From Acidovorax sp. HDW3 (GTDB taxonomy: Bacteria > Pseudomonadota > Gammaproteobacteria > Burkholderiales > Burkholderiaceae_C): 64,000 nt of DNA. The stretch spans positions 2,586,001 to 2,650,000 of the forward strand of contig NZ_CP049885.1 in assembly GCF_011303755.1 (NCBI RefSeq), read 5' to 3'. A model generated the notes under the pieces. That model was not told where the DNA came from. It made no database searches and was given only the letters and a program-made list of their open reading frames with translations. The position numbers and the translations under genes are program-made. Below are positions 41,168 through 49,770 of the stretch, one piece after another; positions within the stretch are counted from its first letter, which is position 1, and every line of letters begins with the position of its first letter.

Positions 41168-43867
41168 ATGCTCGACAAACACTTTCTCACGCCACTGTTT
41201 GCCCCCAGCTCGATTGCCGTCTTCGCCGGCCAGGCCGACGCGCCCGAGACGCTCACGCCACAGGCGGCGGCGCTGCACCGGGCGCTGCGGGCGCAGCGCT
41301 ACAGCGGGCAGCTGGTGTTTCTCGACCTGCAAGGCACCAGCGGCACGCTGCAAGACCTGCAGCAAACGCGCGCCGACCTGGCGCTCATCGCCCTGCCGCC
41401 AGCCGAGCTGGAGGCAGCGCTGCAAGTGGCCGGCCACCTGCACTGCCGCAGCGCCATGATCGTCAGCAGCGGCGTCGATGCCGCGCTGGCGGCGCAGCTG
41501 CAGCGCATTGCGCGGCGCGAAGGTATGCACCTGCTGGGCCCGAACTCGCTCGGGATGCAGCGCCCGGCGCTGCAGCTCAACGCCAGCTGCTTTGGCCCGC
41601 TGGTGCGCCCGGGGCAGATGGCGCTGGTGAGCCAGTCGGGCTCGCTCACCGCCGCCATGCTCGACTGGGCCAACGGCAACGGCGTGGGTTTTTCCAGCGT
41701 CATCTCGCTCGGGCCGCACACCAGTGTCGGGCTGACCGAGGCGCTCGACTTTCTCGCCTGCGACCCGCACACGCACAGCATCGCGCTGTGCATGGAGGGC
41801 ATCAGCAACGCGCGCCGCTTCATGAGCGCGCTGCGCTCGGCGGCCTACTCCAAGCCGGTGGTGGTGCTCAAGTCGGGCCGGCGCCCGGCGGGCAGCGCGG
41901 CGGCGCTCACGCACAGCGCCGCCATCGTCGGCAGCGACGACGTGTTTGACGCCGTGCTGCGCCGCGCTGGCGCGGTGCGCGTGCGCAGCTTCGTCGAGCT
42001 GTTCTCGGCCACCAAATGCCTGGCCTCGCGCTACCGCCCGGTGGGCCGGCGCCTGGCGGTGGTGACCAACGGCGGCGGCGCCGGCGTGCTCGCCGCCGAC
42101 GCTGCCAACGACCAGCAGCTGGAGCTGGGCCTGCTGAGCGCCCAGGCAAGCCAGGCGCTGGCGCCGCAGCTGCCGGCGCAGGCGACGCTCTCCGAGCTCA
42201 TCGACCTGTCCGAAGACGCCGAACCGGCGCATTACGCCGCCGCCCTCCAGGCTGCGCTCGCCGAGCGCCAGGTCGATGGCGTGCTGGCGCTGTACTCGCC
42301 CAAGACCGACAAGGACGCCAACGCCATCGCCGCCGCCGTGGCCGAGGTGAAAAAAGACGCCGACAAGCCCATGCTCTCGTGCTGGCTGGGCGACGCCACG
42401 GTGGGCGAGGCGCGCGCCCTGCTGCGCGCCGCCGGCATCCCCACCTTTCGCACGCCCGAGGCGGCAGTGGGCGCCTTTGGCAACATCGCCAACTACCACC
42501 AGAACCAGCAGCTGCTGCAGCAGACGCCGCCCTCGCTCACCACCCACCTGGCGCAGCCCGACATCGAGGGCGCGCGCCTGGTGATCGAGGGCGTGCTCGC
42601 CGAGCGGCGCAGCGTGCTCACCGAAATGGAATCGAAAACGCTGCTGGCGGCGTTCCACATCCCGGTCACGCGCACACTGCTGGCACGCACCGGCACCGAG
42701 GCCATGATGATCGCCACGCAGCTGGGCTTTCCGGTGGCGCTCAAAATCGACTCGCCCGACATCACGCACAAGAGCGACGTCGGCGGCGTCATGCTCAACC
42801 TGCACAACGCCACCAGCGTGCGCGACGCCTACGAAGCCATGGTGCAGCGCGTGGCGCACGCCGCGCCGCAGGCGCGCATCCACGGCGTGACGGTGCAGCC
42901 CATGGCCAGCGCGCAGCGCGGGCGCGAAGTCTGCATCGGCCTGGTGCGCGACAACCCCTTTGGCCCCGTCATCACCTTTGGCGCCGGCGGCACCATGATC
43001 GAGCTCATCGGCGACCGCGCCATGGAGCTGCCGCCGCTCAACCAATTCTTGGCGCGCCGCCTGATCGAGCGCTCGCGCGTGGCGCAGACCCTGGGCGAGT
43101 GGCGCGGCGCCAGCAGCGTCGATTGGAGCGCGCTCGAACAGGTGCTGCTGCGCGTCTCGGAAATGGCCTGCGCCCTGCCGCAGCTGCGCGAGATGGACAT
43201 CAACCCGCTGATCGTCGATGCCCAGGGCACGGTGGCGGTCGATGCGCGCATCGTCGTCAGCGAAGTCAGCAGCAGCAGCGCCAGCGCCCAGGGCGCCTAC
43301 GGCCACCTGGCCATCATGCCCTACCCCGCGCGCCTGGAGCAGACCTGGCCGCTGCGCGGCGGCGGCGACTACCTGGTGCGCCCGATCCGCCCGGACGACG
43401 CGCAGATGCTGCAAGAGCTGGTGCGCAACCTCTCGCCCGAGAGCCGCTACATGCGCTTTGCCTCGCGCCTGGCGGAGCTCACGCCCTCCATGCTGGCGCG
43501 CTTCACGCTCATGGACTACGACCGCGACATGGCCCTGGTGGCCGTGCAGCGCACGCGCAGCACCGACGAGGACGGCGCCGAGCACTGGAGCGAGCGCCTG
43601 CTGGGCGTCTCGCGCTACGCCATCAACCCCGACCCCAGCAGCTGCGAATTCGCCCTGCTGGTGGCCGACGAGTTTGCCGGCCAGGGCCTGGGCGCGCGCC
43701 TGATGTACAGCATCATGGACGTGGCGCGCGAGCGCGGCCTGGCCGAAATCCAGGGCCTGGTGCTGGCCGAGAACAGCAAGATGCTCAAGCTCATGCGCCG
43801 CCTGGGCTTTAGCGTGCGCGCCTACCCCGAGGAGCCCGAGTTCAAGCTCGTGGCGCACCCGCTGTGA
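41168..43867 (+). CDS. NDP-forming acyl-CoA synthetase-like protein with C-terminal GNAT domain
   Basis: An 899-residue protein: CoA-binding domain (about 8-130), succinyl-CoA synthetase-like domains (about 145-460), ATP-grasp domain (about 480-710; PVALKIDSPDITHKSDVGGV, VITFGAGGTMIELI) and GNAT acetyltransferase domain (about 735-895; VADEFAGQGLGARLM is the acetyl-CoA loop). This is the architecture of the PatZ/Pka protein acetyltransferases and of related acetate-CoA ligases. A histidine in ALTHSAAIVGSD (around residue 250) suggests the synthetase half may keep its phosphohistidine. Either lysine acetylation of metabolic enzymes or acyl-CoA synthesis is possible. Confidence 0.85.
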   Translation: MLDKHFLTPLFAPSSIAVFAGQADAPETLTPQAAALHRALRAQRYSGQLVFLDLQGTSGTLQDLQQTRADLALIALPPAELEAALQVAGHLHCRSAMIVSSGVDAALAAQLQRIARREGMHLLGPNSLGMQRPALQLNASCFGPLVRPGQMALVSQSGSLTAAMLDWANGNGVGFSSVISLGPHTSVGLTEALDFLACDPHTHSIALCMEGISNARRFMSALRSAAYSKPVVVLKSGRRPAGSAAALTHSAAIVGSDDVFDAVLRRAGAVRVRSFVELFSATKCLASRYRPVGRRLAVVTNGGGAGVLAADAANDQQLELGLLSAQASQALAPQLPAQATLSELIDLSEDAEPAHYAAALQAALAERQVDGVLALYSPKTDKDANAIAAAVAEVKKDADKPMLSCWLGDATVGEARALLRAAGIPTFRTPEAAVGAFGNIANYHQNQQLLQQTPPSLTTHLAQPDIEGARLVIEGVLAERRSVLTEMESKTLLAAFHIPVTRTLLARTGTEAMMIATQLGFPVALKIDSPDITHKSDVGGVMLNLHNATSVRDAYEAMVQRVAHAAPQARIHGVTVQPMASAQRGREVCIGLVRDNPFGPVITFGAGGTMIELIGDRAMELPPLNQFLARRLIERSRVAQTLGEWRGASSVDWSALEQVLLRVSEMACALPQLREMDINPLIVDAQGTVAVDARIVVSEVSSSSASAQGAYGHLAIMPYPARLEQTWPLRGGGDYLVRPIRPDDAQMLQELVRNLSPESRYMRFASRLAELTPSMLARFTLMDYDRDMALVAVQRTRSTDEDGAEHWSERLLGVSRYAINPDPSSCEFALLVADEFAGQGLGARLMYSIMDVARERGLAEIQGLVLAENSKMLKLMRRLGFSVRAYPEEPEFKLVAHPL

Positions 43868-44577
43868 ACCGGCACCTGCCGCGCTGGGCAGCGGCCATCG
43901 CCGTCTGCGCCGCGCTCGCCTGCGCCAGCGCCGCCCTGCCCGGCGCACCGGCGCAGGCCCTGCTCAAGCCCCTGCCGCTCACGATTGCTATTATTTGGAT
44001 AGCTACTAGCGCACGCCTGGTAAGCGCTAGCGGCCAATTCGATCCCAAAGCCCAGGGCCTGCTGCTGCTCGCCCTGGTGGGCTCGCTGGCGGGCGATTTG
44101 TTCTTGCTGCGCGAAGACTGGTTTGTGCCCGGCCTGGCGAGCTTTTTGGTGGCGCACCTGGCCTACATCGCCCTGTTTGCACGCGGCCAGCGCTGGCTCG
44201 CCTGGCGCGGCGCACTCGCTGCCACGCTGGCCCTGGGCGCCGCCGTGTACGCCCTGCTGTGGCAGGCCCATTTGCCGGCGCCGCTGCGCCTGCCGGTGGC
44301 GGTGTACGTCACGGCCATCGCCCTGATGGCGGCGCAGGCGCTCTCGCGTGCGCGCGAGCGCGGCGACCGTGCCAGCCGCGCCGTCGCCCTGGGCGCCTGC
44401 ATCTTCCTGTGCAGCGACGCCATCTTGGCCACCAACCGCTTCGTTGCCCCGCTGCCGCTGGCGCAGCTGTGGGTGCTGCTGACTTACTACGGCGCGCAGC
44501 TGCTCATCGCTTGCGGCATGGTGGCGGGCGCCGGCGTGATAGCCCCGCAGCCGCGCCCGCCCCAGGCCATTGGGTAA
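43864..44577 (+). CDS. YhhN family membrane protein (lysoplasmalogenase-like)
   Basis: A 237-residue membrane protein with about eight hydrophobic segments, YhhN family (relatives of animal TMEM86 lysoplasmalogenase). Motifs are LLALVGSLAGDLFLL and GACIFLCSDAILATNRF, the aspartate-bearing core of the family. The GTG start overlaps the preceding stop (GTGA). Residues about 41-58 (IAIIWIATSARLVSAS) are encoded by a copy of the dispersed repeat that forms part of the second hydrophobic segment. Enzymatic activity in bacteria of this group is unproven. Confidence 0.82.
   Translation: MNRHLPRWAAAIAVCAALACASAALPGAPAQALLKPLPLTIAIIWIATSARLVSASGQFDPKAQGLLLLALVGSLAGDLFLLREDWFVPGLASFLVAHLAYIALFARGQRWLAWRGALAATLALGAAVYALLWQAHLPAPLRLPVAVYVTAIALMAAQALSRARERGDRASRAVALGACIFLCSDAILATNRFVAPLPLAQLWVLLTYYGAQLLIACGMVAGAGVIAPQPRPPQAIG
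43984..44040 (+). repeat. Dispersed palindromic repeat, copy 8 (inside yhhN-like gene)
   Basis: ATTTGGATAGCTACTAGCGC, then ACGCCTGGTAAGCGCTAGCGGCC, a clear family member with CTAGCGC/GCGCTAG stem, translated in frame into a membrane segment. Confidence 0.8.
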
Positions 44578-44643
44578 CATTGCCGCCCTCCGCGCGGCGC
44601 CTGTGCGCAGTTGCGTGCGCGCTTCTTGCCTTGGTTTTTGCCC

Positions 44644-45267
44644 ATGAACACACCCCCGTCCTTTCTCAGCCGCGTGGCCATCGCCATCGGCAGCTTTTTC
44701 GCCATCCTGGGCAACGCGCCCCTGGCCGCCCAGGTCAGCCGCCTGCGCGCCGGCGAGCCACTGGCCGCCGACGTGCCCCCACGTGAAGTGCGCGTGGAGG
44801 TGCCGGTAGAGAAAATCGTCGAAACCCGCATCGAGGTGCCGGTGGAGAAGGTGGTGGAGAAAATCGTCGAGCGCCGCATCGAAGACACCCGCCCCACCGC
44901 CGCCCTGCAGCTGCTCGGGCTGCTGCAGCGCCAGGCGCGCTTCGTCGATTTCGTGCAGGAAGACGTGGCCGCGTACAGCGACGCCGAAATCGGCGCCGCC
45001 GCGCGCGTGGTGCACGCCGGCTGCCGCCAGGTGCTGCACAGCCATTTCACGCTCGAACCCGTGCGCGCCGAGGCCGAAGGCAGCCGCATCACGCTCGCGC
45101 CGGGCTTTGACGCCAGCGCCGTGCGCGTCAGCGGCAACGTGCTCGGCCAGCCGCCCTTTACCGGCACCCTGGCGCACCGGGGCTGGCAGGCAAGCGACGT
45201 GCGCCTGCCCGAACTCACCGACACGCAGGCCGCACGCATCCTGGCACAGGCCGAGGTGGAACTATGA
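44644..45267 (+). CDS. DUF2760 family protein
   Basis: A 207-residue protein with an N-terminal hydrophobic segment (about 8-28, ending NAPLAAQ), then a repeat-rich segment in which VEVPVEKIVE (51-60) is followed by IEVPVEKVVEKIVERRIE (63-80), then a DUF2760 domain (about 85-207; LLGLLQRQARFVDFVQEDVAAYSDAEIGAAARVVH). DUF2760 genes commonly precede Hsp70-like genes in Comamonadaceae and relatives. The start at 44644 is preferred over one 33 bp upstream. It overlaps the next gene by 4 nt. Function is unknown; a membrane-anchored Hsp70 co-factor is a guess from context. Confidence 0.84.
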   Translation: MNTPPSFLSRVAIAIGSFFAILGNAPLAAQVSRLRAGEPLAADVPPREVRVEVPVEKIVETRIEVPVEKVVEKIVERRIEDTRPTAALQLLGLLQRQARFVDFVQEDVAAYSDAEIGAAARVVHAGCRQVLHSHFTLEPVRAEAEGSRITLAPGFDASAVRVSGNVLGQPPFTGTLAHRGWQASDVRLPELTDTQAARILAQAEVEL

Positions 45268-47120
45268 ATGCTATCAATTCAATAGCTACTGACGCTGTAC
45301 CAGAGCGCGCTGCAGCCCGTTTTGCCATTGGCATTGACCTGGGCACGACGCACTGCGCGCTGTCCTGGGTCGATCTGCAGGCGAGCGACGGCGAACAGGT
45401 GCACCAGGGCGTGCTTGCCGTGCCGCAGCTCACCGGCCCGGCGAGCGTGCAGGCGCTGCCCCTGCTGCCCTCGTTTTGCTACCTGCCGCACGAGAGCGAG
45501 CTGCCGGCGCACGAGCGCCAGCTGCCCGGCCAGGCGGCGCAGGACTTCATCGTCGGCGAACTGGCGCGCCAGCGCGGCGCGGCCACGCCGCTGCGCCTGG
45601 TGGCCAGCGCCAAGAGCTGGCTGTGCCACAGCGGCGTCGATCGGCGCGGCGCCATCTTGCCGGCGGACGCGCCCGAGGAAGTGGCGCGCATTTCGCCCCT
45701 CACGGCCAGCACCCGCTACCTGCAGCACCTGCGCTGGGCCTGGGAGCAGGCCCACCCCGAGGCGCCGCTGGCGCAGCAGCGCGTGACGGTGACCATCCCG
45801 GCCTCGTTCGACCCGGCCGCGCGCGAGCTCACCGCTGCCGCCTGCCAGGCGGCTGGGCTGCAGCAGCTGACGCTGCTCGAAGAGCCCCAGGCCGCGCTCT
45901 ACAGCTGGATCGAGGGCAGCGGCGGCAGCTGGCGCCAGCAGGTGGCGCCGGGCGAGGTGATTTTGGTCATCGACGTCGGCGGCGGCACCACCGACCTGTC
46001 GCTCATCGCCGTGCAGGAAGATGCCGGCACGCTGGCGCTGCAGCGCGTGGCCGTGGGCGAGCACATCCTGCTCGGCGGCGACAACATGGACCTGGCCCTG
46101 GCCTACGGGGTGGCGCGCCAGCTCGCGGCCGAGGGCAAAACGCTCGACGCCTGGCAGACCCGCGCCCTGGCCCAGGCCTGCCGCAGCGCCAAAGAGCAGC
46201 TGCTGGCCGACGCGCAGCTGCAAAGCGTGCCCGTGGTCGTGCCCAGCCGGGGCAGCCGCCTGATTGGCGCGAGCCTGCGCGCCGAGGTCACGCGCGCCCA
46301 GGTCGAGCAAACCGTGCTCGAAGGCTTTTTCCCGCAGGTCGATATCAGCGCGCAACCGCAGGCACGCGCGCGCACCGCGCTCACCCAGCTGGGCCTGCCG
46401 TACGCGCAGGATGCGGCCGTGACGCGCCACCTGGCGGCCTTTCTCACGCGCCAAAAAGACGCCCTGCCCGGCGACGGCACGCGCCGCTTTGTGCACCCCA
46501 GCGCCGTGCTCTTCAACGGCGGCGTGCTCAAGGCCGCGCAGATCGAAGCGCGCCTGCTGGCGCAGCTCAACGCCTGGCTGGCGGCCGACGGCGCGCCGCC
46601 CGTGCGCCAGCTCGGCGGCGCCGAACTGGACCTGGCGGTGGCGCGCGGCGCCGCCTACCTGGGCTACGTCGCCCAGCAGGGCCGGGGCGTGCGCATTCGC
46701 GGCGGCACGGCGCAAAGCTACTACGTCGGCGTGGAAAGCAATATGCCCGCCATCCCGGGCATGGAGCCGCCGCTGTCGGCCCTGTGCCTGGCGCCCTTTG
46801 GCATGGAGGAAGGCAGCGAAGTGACCCTCTGCGGCCAGGAATTTGGCCTGGTGGTGGGCGCGCCGGTGCGGCTGCGCTTTTTTGGCTCCAGCGTGCGCCG
46901 CCACGACGAGGTGGGCACGCTGCTGGAGTTCTGGAGCCCCGAGGAGCTGACCGAGCTGCCGGAAATTGCCGCCCAGCTGCCCACCGAGGGCCGCCAGCCG
47001 GGCGAGGTCGTGCCGGTGCAGCTGCACGCGCGCGTGACCGAGATCGGCACCCTGGAGCTGCTGGCCGTGCCCGTGGGCGGCAGCGCGCGCTGGAAGGTGG
47101 AGCTGGACCTGCGCAGCTGA
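45264..47120 (+). CDS. Hsp70-like chaperone family protein 1
   Basis: A 618-residue Hsp70-family protein. The ATPase motifs are FAIGIDLGTTHCALSWVD (phosphate 1), VILVIDVGGGTTDLSLIAV (phosphate 2) and a helical subdomain with GGDNMDLALA. The C-terminal 120 residues look like a short beta-sandwich (RVTEIGTLELLAVPVG) and there is no DnaK-type helical lid or EEVD-like tail, so it is not DnaK itself. The first 20 residues (MNAINSIATDAVPERAAA) come from a copy of the dispersed repeat. It is coupled to DUF2760 by an ATGA overlap. Confidence 0.9.
   Translation: MNAINSIATDAVPERAAARFAIGIDLGTTHCALSWVDLQASDGEQVHQGVLAVPQLTGPASVQALPLLPSFCYLPHESELPAHERQLPGQAAQDFIVGELARQRGAATPLRLVASAKSWLCHSGVDRRGAILPADAPEEVARISPLTASTRYLQHLRWAWEQAHPEAPLAQQRVTVTIPASFDPAARELTAAACQAAGLQQLTLLEEPQAALYSWIEGSGGSWRQQVAPGEVILVIDVGGGTTDLSLIAVQEDAGTLALQRVAVGEHILLGGDNMDLALAYGVARQLAAEGKTLDAWQTRALAQACRSAKEQLLADAQLQSVPVVVPSRGSRLIGASLRAEVTRAQVEQTVLEGFFPQVDISAQPQARARTALTQLGLPYAQDAAVTRHLAAFLTRQKDALPGDGTRRFVHPSAVLFNGGVLKAAQIEARLLAQLNAWLAADGAPPVRQLGGAELDLAVARGAAYLGYVAQQGRGVRIRGGTAQSYYVGVESNMPAIPGMEPPLSALCLAPFGMEEGSEVTLCGQEFGLVVGAPVRLRFFGSSVRRHDEVGTLLEFWSPEELTELPEIAAQLPTEGRQPGEVVPVQLHARVTEIGTLELLAVPVGGSARWKVELDLRS
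45267..45323 (+). repeat. Dispersed palindromic repeat, copy 9 (N-terminus of Hsp70-like 1)
   Basis: AATGCTATCAATTCAATAGC, then TACTGACGCTGTACCAGAGCGCGCTGCAGCCCGTTTT, a diverged copy translated as the N-terminal extension of the protein. The stem is partly lost. Confidence 0.6.
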
Positions 47121-47136
47121 GGCGGCGCAGGCGCAG

Positions 47137-47187
47137 GCCCAGACTCAGGCCCAGACTCAGGCCCAGACTCAGGCCCCGGCCCGGGGC
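47137..47187. repeat. 12-bp tandem repeat plus palindrome between convergent genes
   Basis: Three perfect copies of GCCCAGACTCAG (47137-47172), followed by GCCCC-GGCCC-GGGGC (47173-47187), in the 74-bp gap between the convergent Hsp70-like and ABC ATPase genes. The palindrome could serve as a weak bidirectional terminator. Confidence 0.75.
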
Positions 47188-47194
47188 TCAAGGC

Positions 47195-47938
47195 TCAGGT
47201 GCTGAGCGTCTGCACGAAGGCGCGCGTGCGCGCGTCCTGGGCGGCGCCAAAGATCACCTCGGACGGCCCGGCCTCGACCACGGCGCCGTCTTGTAAAAAG
47301 ACGGTGTGGCTCGCCACCTGCGCAGCCAGGCGCAGGTCGTGCGTGGCCATGAGCATGGTCATGCCCTCGCGCGCCAGATCACCGAGCACGGCCACGACTT
47401 CAGCGGCCAGGCCGGGGTCGAGCGCCGAGGTGGGCTCGTCGCACAGCAGCACGGCGGGTTCGAGCGCCAGCGCGCGCGCAATCGCCACGCGCTGCTGCTG
47501 CCCGCCCGAGAGGTTGGCCGGCCAGGCGTCGGCCTTGTCTTTCAGTCCCACCTTGTCGAGCAGCGCCAGCGCCCGCGCGCGGGCGCGCTCGGGCTCCCAG
47601 CGCTTGACGGTGATGAGCCCCTCCATCACGTTCTGCAGCGCGCTCTGGTGCGCAAAGAGCTGAAAGTTCTGGAACACCATGCCGGTCTGCAGGCGGATGC
47701 GCTGCACGGCCTCGTGGCCCGGGCGCCGGCCCGGGGCAAAGTCGATGCTGTGCGCGCCCAGCGTCAGGCGGCCAGCGTCGGGCACTTCGAGCAGGTTCAC
47801 GCAGCGCAGCAGCGTGCTCTTGCCGCTGCCCGAGGGGCCGATGAGCGCCGTCACCTGCTGCGGCGCAATCTGCACGCTGACCGAATGCAGCACCTCGTGG
47901 CCGGCAAAGGTCTTGCGGATATTTTCCAAGGCGATCAT
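47195..47938 (-). CDS. Amino-acid ABC transporter, ATP-binding protein (cystine-type operon)
   Basis: A 247-residue polar amino-acid ATPase. Walker A GPSGSGKST (near residue 35), signature LSGGQQQRVAIARAL, Walker B VLLCDEPTSALDP. The start at 47938 (MIALENIRKTF) gives a 4-nt overlap with the permease gene. It is the last gene of a binding protein-permease-ATPase operon. The associated binding protein resembles cystine-binding FliY/TcyJ, so cystine or a similar polar amino acid is the likely cargo. Confidence 0.92.
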   Translation of the reverse strand: MIALENIRKTFAGHEVLHSVSVQIAPQQVTALIGPSGSGKSTLLRCVNLLEVPDAGRLTLGAHSIDFAPGRRPGHEAVQRIRLQTGMVFQNFQLFAHQSALQNVMEGLITVKRWEPERARARALALLDKVGLKDKADAWPANLSGGQQQRVAIARALALEPAVLLCDEPTSALDPGLAAEVVAVLGDLAREGMTMLMATHDLRLAAQVASHTVFLQDGAVVEAGPSEVIFGAAQDARTRAFVQTLST

Positions 47939-48621
47939 CGCTGGCCCTCCGCAAACACCGCGTGGCGGCTGAAGTAGCGCTCCATGCGCGTTTGCAGCAG
48001 CGCCAGCAGCGAGCACAGCACGAGATACAGCAGCGCCGCCTCGACGTACAGCACCAGCGGCTCGTACGTGACCGAGGCGATGCGCTGCGCGGCCTGGAAA
48101 ATCTCCGGCACGGTGATGACGGCGGCGAGCGAGGTGTCCTTGACCAGCGCAATGAAGGAATTGGCCAGCGGCGGCACGGCCACGCGCGCGGCCTGCGGCA
48201 AGATGGTGCGGCGCAGCGCCTGCGCCCGCGTCATGCCGATGGAGTAGGCCGCATCCCACTGCCCGCGCGGGATGGCCTCGATGGCGCCGCGAATGACCTC
48301 GGCGTTGTAGGCGCCGATGTTGAGCGAAAAGCCAATGAGCGCCGCCACCAGCGGGTCGAGCACGATGCCGACGCTGGGCAGGCCGTAGAAGATCACGAAC
48401 AGCTGCACCAACAGCGGCGTGCCCCGGATCAGCCAGATATAAAACCGCACCAGAGCCACCACCGGCGCCGGTGCGAACAGCCGCGCCAGCGCTGCGCCAA
48501 AGGCCAGCAGCAGGCCGGCGATGAACGACAGAACCGCCAGCGGCACGGTGAACTTGATCCCCCCGACCAGCAAGGGCCAGAGGGACTGCCACATCAAAGA
48601 AAGCCAATCAGGCACAGACAC
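47935..48621 (-). CDS. Amino-acid ABC transporter, permease protein (cystine-type)
   Basis: A 228-residue permease with about five helices. The RFYIWLIRGTPLLVQLFVIFYGLP segment and the EAA loop PRGQWDAAYSIGMTRAQALRRTILPQAA are typical of the HisMQ family, TcyL-like branch. It sits 12 bp after the binding-protein gene and is coupled by 4 nt to the ATPase gene. Confidence 0.92.
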   Translation of the reverse strand: MSVPDWLSLMWQSLWPLLVGGIKFTVPLAVLSFIAGLLLAFGAALARLFAPAPVVALVRFYIWLIRGTPLLVQLFVIFYGLPSVGIVLDPLVAALIGFSLNIGAYNAEVIRGAIEAIPRGQWDAAYSIGMTRAQALRRTILPQAARVAVPPLANSFIALVKDTSLAAVITVPEIFQAAQRIASVTYEPLVLYVEAALLYLVLCSLLALLQTRMERYFSRHAVFAEGQR

Positions 48622-48633
48622 CTACCCCCGCCT

Positions 48634-49437
48634 TCACTGCAGCTTGGCCGAGAGGTCTTCGCCAAAGTAGCGCTCGGAGATTTTTTTGTACGTGCCGTCG
48701 GCAATGAGCGCATCGAGCGCCTTGTCGATCGCCGTCTTGAGCGGCGCCTGGCCCTTGCGCAGCAAGATGCCCGAGCGGCCAAACTCGGCGCTGTGGTCGG
48801 TGGCCACGACCTTGACCTTGGCCTGGGGGCGCTGCTTTTTGAAGTCCAGGTAGGAGAGGTAGTCGTTGACCGTGGCATCGACACGGCTGGCGAGCAAGAG
48901 CGCCACCGCATCGTTAAAGCCCTGCACCGCCACCACCTCGGCGCCGTTGCGTTCGGCGAGCTTGGCAAAGTTGCTGCTGATGCTGTTGGCCGAGCGCTGG
49001 CCCTTGAGGTCGGCAAAGCCTTTGATGGCGTTGTTGTCCTCGCGCACGATGAGCGCCGCCGCCGAAGCGATGTAGGGCTTGGAAAAATCGTACTTGGCCT
49101 GGCGCTCGGGCGAGATGCCGACCTGGTTGATGACGACGTCGTAGCGGTTGGCGTTCAGGCCGGCGATCAGGCCGTCCCACTTGCCCTCGATGAATTCGGC
49201 CTTCACGCCCAGCTTGGCGGCAACGGCGCGGCCAATTTCAACGTCAAAGCCGGTGAGCAGGTTGTCTTGCGCCTGGTGAAAAGAAAACGGCGCATACGTG
49301 CCCTCGGTGCCGATGCGGATGCTGCCGGCCTTCTGAATCGCGGCCCAGTCGTCGCTGGCGGCCTGCGCCGGCGCCTGGGAGAGCAAGGCCAGGCTGGCAA
49401 TGCCGGCAGCGAGCCACAGTTTCTTCAAAAGCGTCAT
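48634..49437 (-). CDS. Amino-acid (cystine-like) ABC transporter substrate-binding protein
   Basis: A 267-residue periplasmic SBP_bac_3 protein with a type I signal peptide cleaved after about residue 26 (APAQA-AS). The segment KWDGLIAGLNANRYDVVINQVGISPERQAKYDFSKPY, read in parts, closely resembles the cystine-binding protein FliY/TcyJ of enterobacteria. The start at 49437 gives the signal peptide. It leads a three-gene importer operon. Cystine is the best guess for the ligand. Confidence 0.9.
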   Translation of the reverse strand: MTLLKKLWLAAGIASLALLSQAPAQAASDDWAAIQKAGSIRIGTEGTYAPFSFHQAQDNLLTGFDVEIGRAVAAKLGVKAEFIEGKWDGLIAGLNANRYDVVINQVGISPERQAKYDFSKPYIASAAALIVREDNNAIKGFADLKGQRSANSISSNFAKLAERNGAEVVAVQGFNDAVALLLASRVDATVNDYLSYLDFKKQRPQAKVKVVATDHSAEFGRSGILLRKGQAPLKTAIDKALDALIADGTYKKISERYFGEDLSAKLQ

Positions 49438-49770
49438 GGTGTATTCCTCGTTCTGCGCGGGCATCGCGCTGCAAGCGGGCGAGTATGCGCGCAAGCGCGC
49501 CCCGGCAGGGGCAGGGCTTTCGACTGTGATGTCATGTGCTTATGCCCAGCAGGGGCTGTATGGTTTTGTAACTTTCACTGGAGCCACCCGCCTAACCTGC
49601 GCTCCTACCTCTTTCATCATCACAACGCAAGTCGGATAATTCCGGGCTTTGCCGCCGGCGGCCTGCCAGCGACAAATTCCGGGCCAGCCACCACTGGCCC
49701 CCGCGCTGGCGCCTGCTTCCTATCGCAGCGGTGCCTACCCCCGACGAACTACCGTTCCAGGAACGTCTGC
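49438..49770. promoter_or_regulatory. 333-bp divergent intergenic region
   Basis: It separates the cystine-type importer operon (-) from a second set of binding proteins (+). No gene, RNA or copy of the dispersed repeat was found. A perfect palindrome GCCGCCGGCGGC lies at 49651-49662 and an AT-richer segment at about 49555-49640 probably holds promoters, but no convincing -35/-10 pair was assigned. Confidence 0.5.

Noticed and set aside
47137-47172. Possible CRISPR-like array
   Set aside because: The 12-bp units are directly adjacent with no spacers, and no cas gene is present anywhere in the window.
47962-49770. N-terminal extension of the first paralogous binding protein to 904 residues
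   Set aside because: It is antisense to the cystine-type permease and binding-protein genes; the signal peptide at 49771 marks the real start.
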